Source: Melieria omissa (lineage: Eukaryota; Arthropoda; Insecta; Diptera; Ulidiidae). Taken from it: a stretch of 64,000 bases of DNA. A program made the translations under genes and the position numbers. The stretch is taken from the NCBI GenBank assembly GCA_963971225.1, contig CAXARI010000079.1:248001-312000 (forward strand). Direction: 5' to 3'. Under the pieces are notes generated by a model. That model saw only the letters and a list, made by a program, of their open reading frames with translations, was not told the DNA's origin and did no database searches. This document shows positions 62,139-64,000 of this stretch, piece after piece. Within the stretch, counting starts at the first letter, position 1; each line of letters opens with the position of its first letter.

Positions 62139-64000
62139 CGGTATGGGTTACGTTAATAAGAAACCCCTTAAAATGTAGCTAGAGATTGCAGCTTTATCAA
62201 ATTAAATCAATAATTTGATTACTATTCGGCAATCATGAACAGATCGATGCGAAAGAGTGACATTAAATGGCTGCCTACTGCAAAATCGATAACATGCTTG
62301 TAAAATATGATGATTCTAGGTTTATAGAAAAAATAATAACCTTAAAACCTAGCTGGACTTTTGAGCTTTCATAAATGGGGTCAATCTTCTCGCTATCTCA
62401 AATAATGCAGGAGAATTTCGTTGTGGAAAAGTGATATCGACCACATGATACATCTATATCAGGGGTGCCCAAAATCTTCTTATGGAAAAGCAAAAACCAA
62501 TACATGTAAAGTTGGCCAAAAAAATGCAAACAAATTATTTAATTAATTGAATTAGTTAAAAGCACATTGTGCATTTCGCTTGTCCCTTAAAATTACAAGT
62601 GAAAAAAATATAATGTTCCTATTTGTCATTGCCGAAAGGCCAACCAATCGCCAAAACAAAAACTACAACAACAAAAGCATCTAATTTTTTTTCATACATA
62701 GAATTTCTTGAGGCAACAAAACAAAAATCAGCGCAGCCCCCACACGTGTTGCTTCGTTGCTGTCACAACAACGACTGATTGAAAGAATGCACCTCTGATC
62801 TATATAACCAATCAAATGCTTGTGGAACCTAAGTACGCACAATCACTTTAATCAAAATGGCGTCAAAATTAAGCCAGAGTGACCACCTTTCACCAATTTG
62901 GTAAATACAAAAAATATCCCACTGGCAGCATGATCGAAATTATGGCTGTTAAATCTCGACCCGTTAACGGATTTTAATAATATTATGCCTTATTATTTAG
63001 CTAGACTCGTATGCTTTCTATAATGGTATCAATCATCCTTCTATACCCCAAGGTTCGAAAGCAAATCGATTTGGAACGGTGACTTTGAAAAAATGGCTAC
63101 TTGGGTGCAACCACTAAAATGCTTGTCAACACCAAATGCATAAGTGCATATTAATAATTGACCCCTTAAAATTTAGCCAGAGTCTTATGCTTTCTATATT
63201 GGTCCCTAACTTTTCATTATCCTTCAGGAATAATGAGCATATCGATGCGCAAGGATAACATTGAAAAACTGCCTATTACAAAATACACACTCACCACTAA
63301 AGTGCTTATAGATTCCAAACGGTATGGGTTACGTTAATAAAAAACCCCTTAAAATGTAGCTAGAGATTGCAGCTTTATCAAATTAAATCAATAATTTGAT
63401 TACTATTCGGCAATCATGAACAGATCGATGCGCAAGAGTGACATTAAATAGCTGCCTACTGCAAAATCGATAAAATGCTTGTAAAATATGATGATTCTAG
63501 GTTTATAGAAAAAATAATAACCTTAAAACCTAGCTGGAGTTTTGAGCTTTCATTAATGGGGTCAACCTTCTCGTTATCTCAAATAATGCAGGAGAATTTC
63601 GTTGTGGAAAAGGGATATCGACCACATGATACGTCTTTATCAGGGGTTCCCAAAATCTTCTTATGGAAAAGCAAAAACCAATACATGTAAAGTTGCCCAA
63701 AAAAATGCAAACAAATTATTTAATTAATTGAATTAGTTGAAAGCACATTGTCCATTTCGCTTGACCCTTAAAATTATAAGTGAAAAAAATATAATGTTCC
63801 CATTTGTCATTGCCGAAAGGCCAACCAATCGCCAACACAAAAAAGCATACACACAAAAACTACAACAACAAAAGCATCTAATTTTTTTCATACATACAAT
63901 TTCTTGAGGCAACAAAACAAAAATCCGCGCAGCCCCCACACGTGTTGCTTCGTTGCTGTCATAACAACGACTGATTGAAAGAATGCACCTCTGATCTATA
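62139..64000 (+). repeat. Satellite to the right edge
   Basis: The remainder of the SINE-bearing monomer, a normal monomer from 62998, and the array continues past 64000. Nothing else seen. Confidence 0.9.

Larger units (their letters stand above)
3371..64000 (+). repeat. ~1.18-kb satellite array (all sequence right of 3370 except the listed insertions)
   Basis: The anchor tagctaga/cactcg recurs at 3382, 4563, 5744, 7264, 8553, 9711, 10889, 12061, 13242, 14682, 15859, 17031, 18212, 19651, 26984, 29003, 30184, 32401, 34659, 36914, 38066, 41367, 42510, 43681, 45939, 52642, 53827, 55012, 56197, 58424, 59591, 60771 and 62998. Undisturbed spacings are 1172-1185 bp; other values are explained by insertions, deletions or partial duplications. 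By eye monomers are well over 90% identical. All copies face the same way. Short frames of 60-117 codons recur because the monomer recurs; they differ by indels between copies and match no protein family I recognise, so none is called a gene. Head-to-tail kilobase-scale arrays of this kind are typical of centromeric, pericentromeric or sex-chromosome heterochromatin; which applies here is unknown. Confidence 0.95.
56197..64000 (+). repeat. Higher-order repeat D (~4574-bp period, SINE-bearing), two copies
   Basis: Anchors 56197/60771 and 58424/62998, and the SINE starts 57226/61799, all differ by 4573-4574 bp. Shared variants are aataatttcattact before the SINE and gatgcgaaagag, gataacatgc, gttggccaaa and cgcttgtccc after it. 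The intervening 59591 monomer shares some of these, so exchange has blurred the block edges; the second copy runs to the window end. Confidence 0.75.

Overview
The window is a stretch of insect satellite heterochromatin, most likely from a higher (brachyceran) fly. The evidence is the AT-rich ~1.18-kb tandem satellite, a BEL/Pao element with an insect-type env, a CsRn1-type Ty3/gypsy element primed by tRNA-Trp, I/Jockey-like LINE remnants with AAAT tails, and a tRNA-derived SINE. A tephritid is a guess; nothing here fixes the species. I see no host protein-coding gene, no rRNA or functional tRNA gene and no CRISPR array. All convincing coding sequence belongs to transposable elements.

Layout. 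Positions 1-3370 hold the 5' part of a minus-strand BEL/Pao element: LTR 2733-3370, tRNA-Trp primer site, a 73-bp tandem array in the leader, and one open frame from 2303 off the left edge. That frame joins Gag zinc knuckles, RNase H, the integrase C-terminus and an env-like protein after in-frame loss of the protease, reverse transcriptase and integrase core. The element sits inside the satellite. From 3371 to the right edge everything is the satellite (normal period 1172-1185 bp) or elements inserted in it. The monomer itself looks built from degenerate ~175-184-bp subunits.

Insertions into the satellite. tRNA-derived SINEs lie at 5908-6222, 7421-7576, 57226-57564 and 61799-62138. A nearly pristine, apparently complete CsRn1-like gypsy element lies at 19847-25161, with a 4-bp target duplication, gag and pol joined by a canonical -1 slippery site, and LTRs that differ mainly by two 80-bp repeat copies. 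Two copies of a 5'-truncated LINE lie at 25984-26803 and 28003-28822. Two copies of a second LINE fragment with a YADD motif lie at 35667-36480 and 46959-47772. Two copies of a non-autonomous hAT-like element (8-bp target duplication) lie at 38824-40195 and 50130-51500, carrying a degenerate mariner helix-turn-helix relic and a nested foldback.

Higher-order structure. Several multi-monomer blocks are themselves tandemly duplicated: ~4970 bp (about 10.5-14.9 and 15.5-19.85 kb), ~2019 bp (around the first LINE), ~11.18-11.31 kb (29.47-40.65 and 40.65-51.96 kb) and ~4574 bp (SINE-bearing, 56-64 kb). The inserted elements were therefore amplified as passengers of unequal exchange. The gypsy element is absent from the sister 4970-bp block and so is younger than that duplication. 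The elements share no pathway; the window records satellite turnover and nested transposition.
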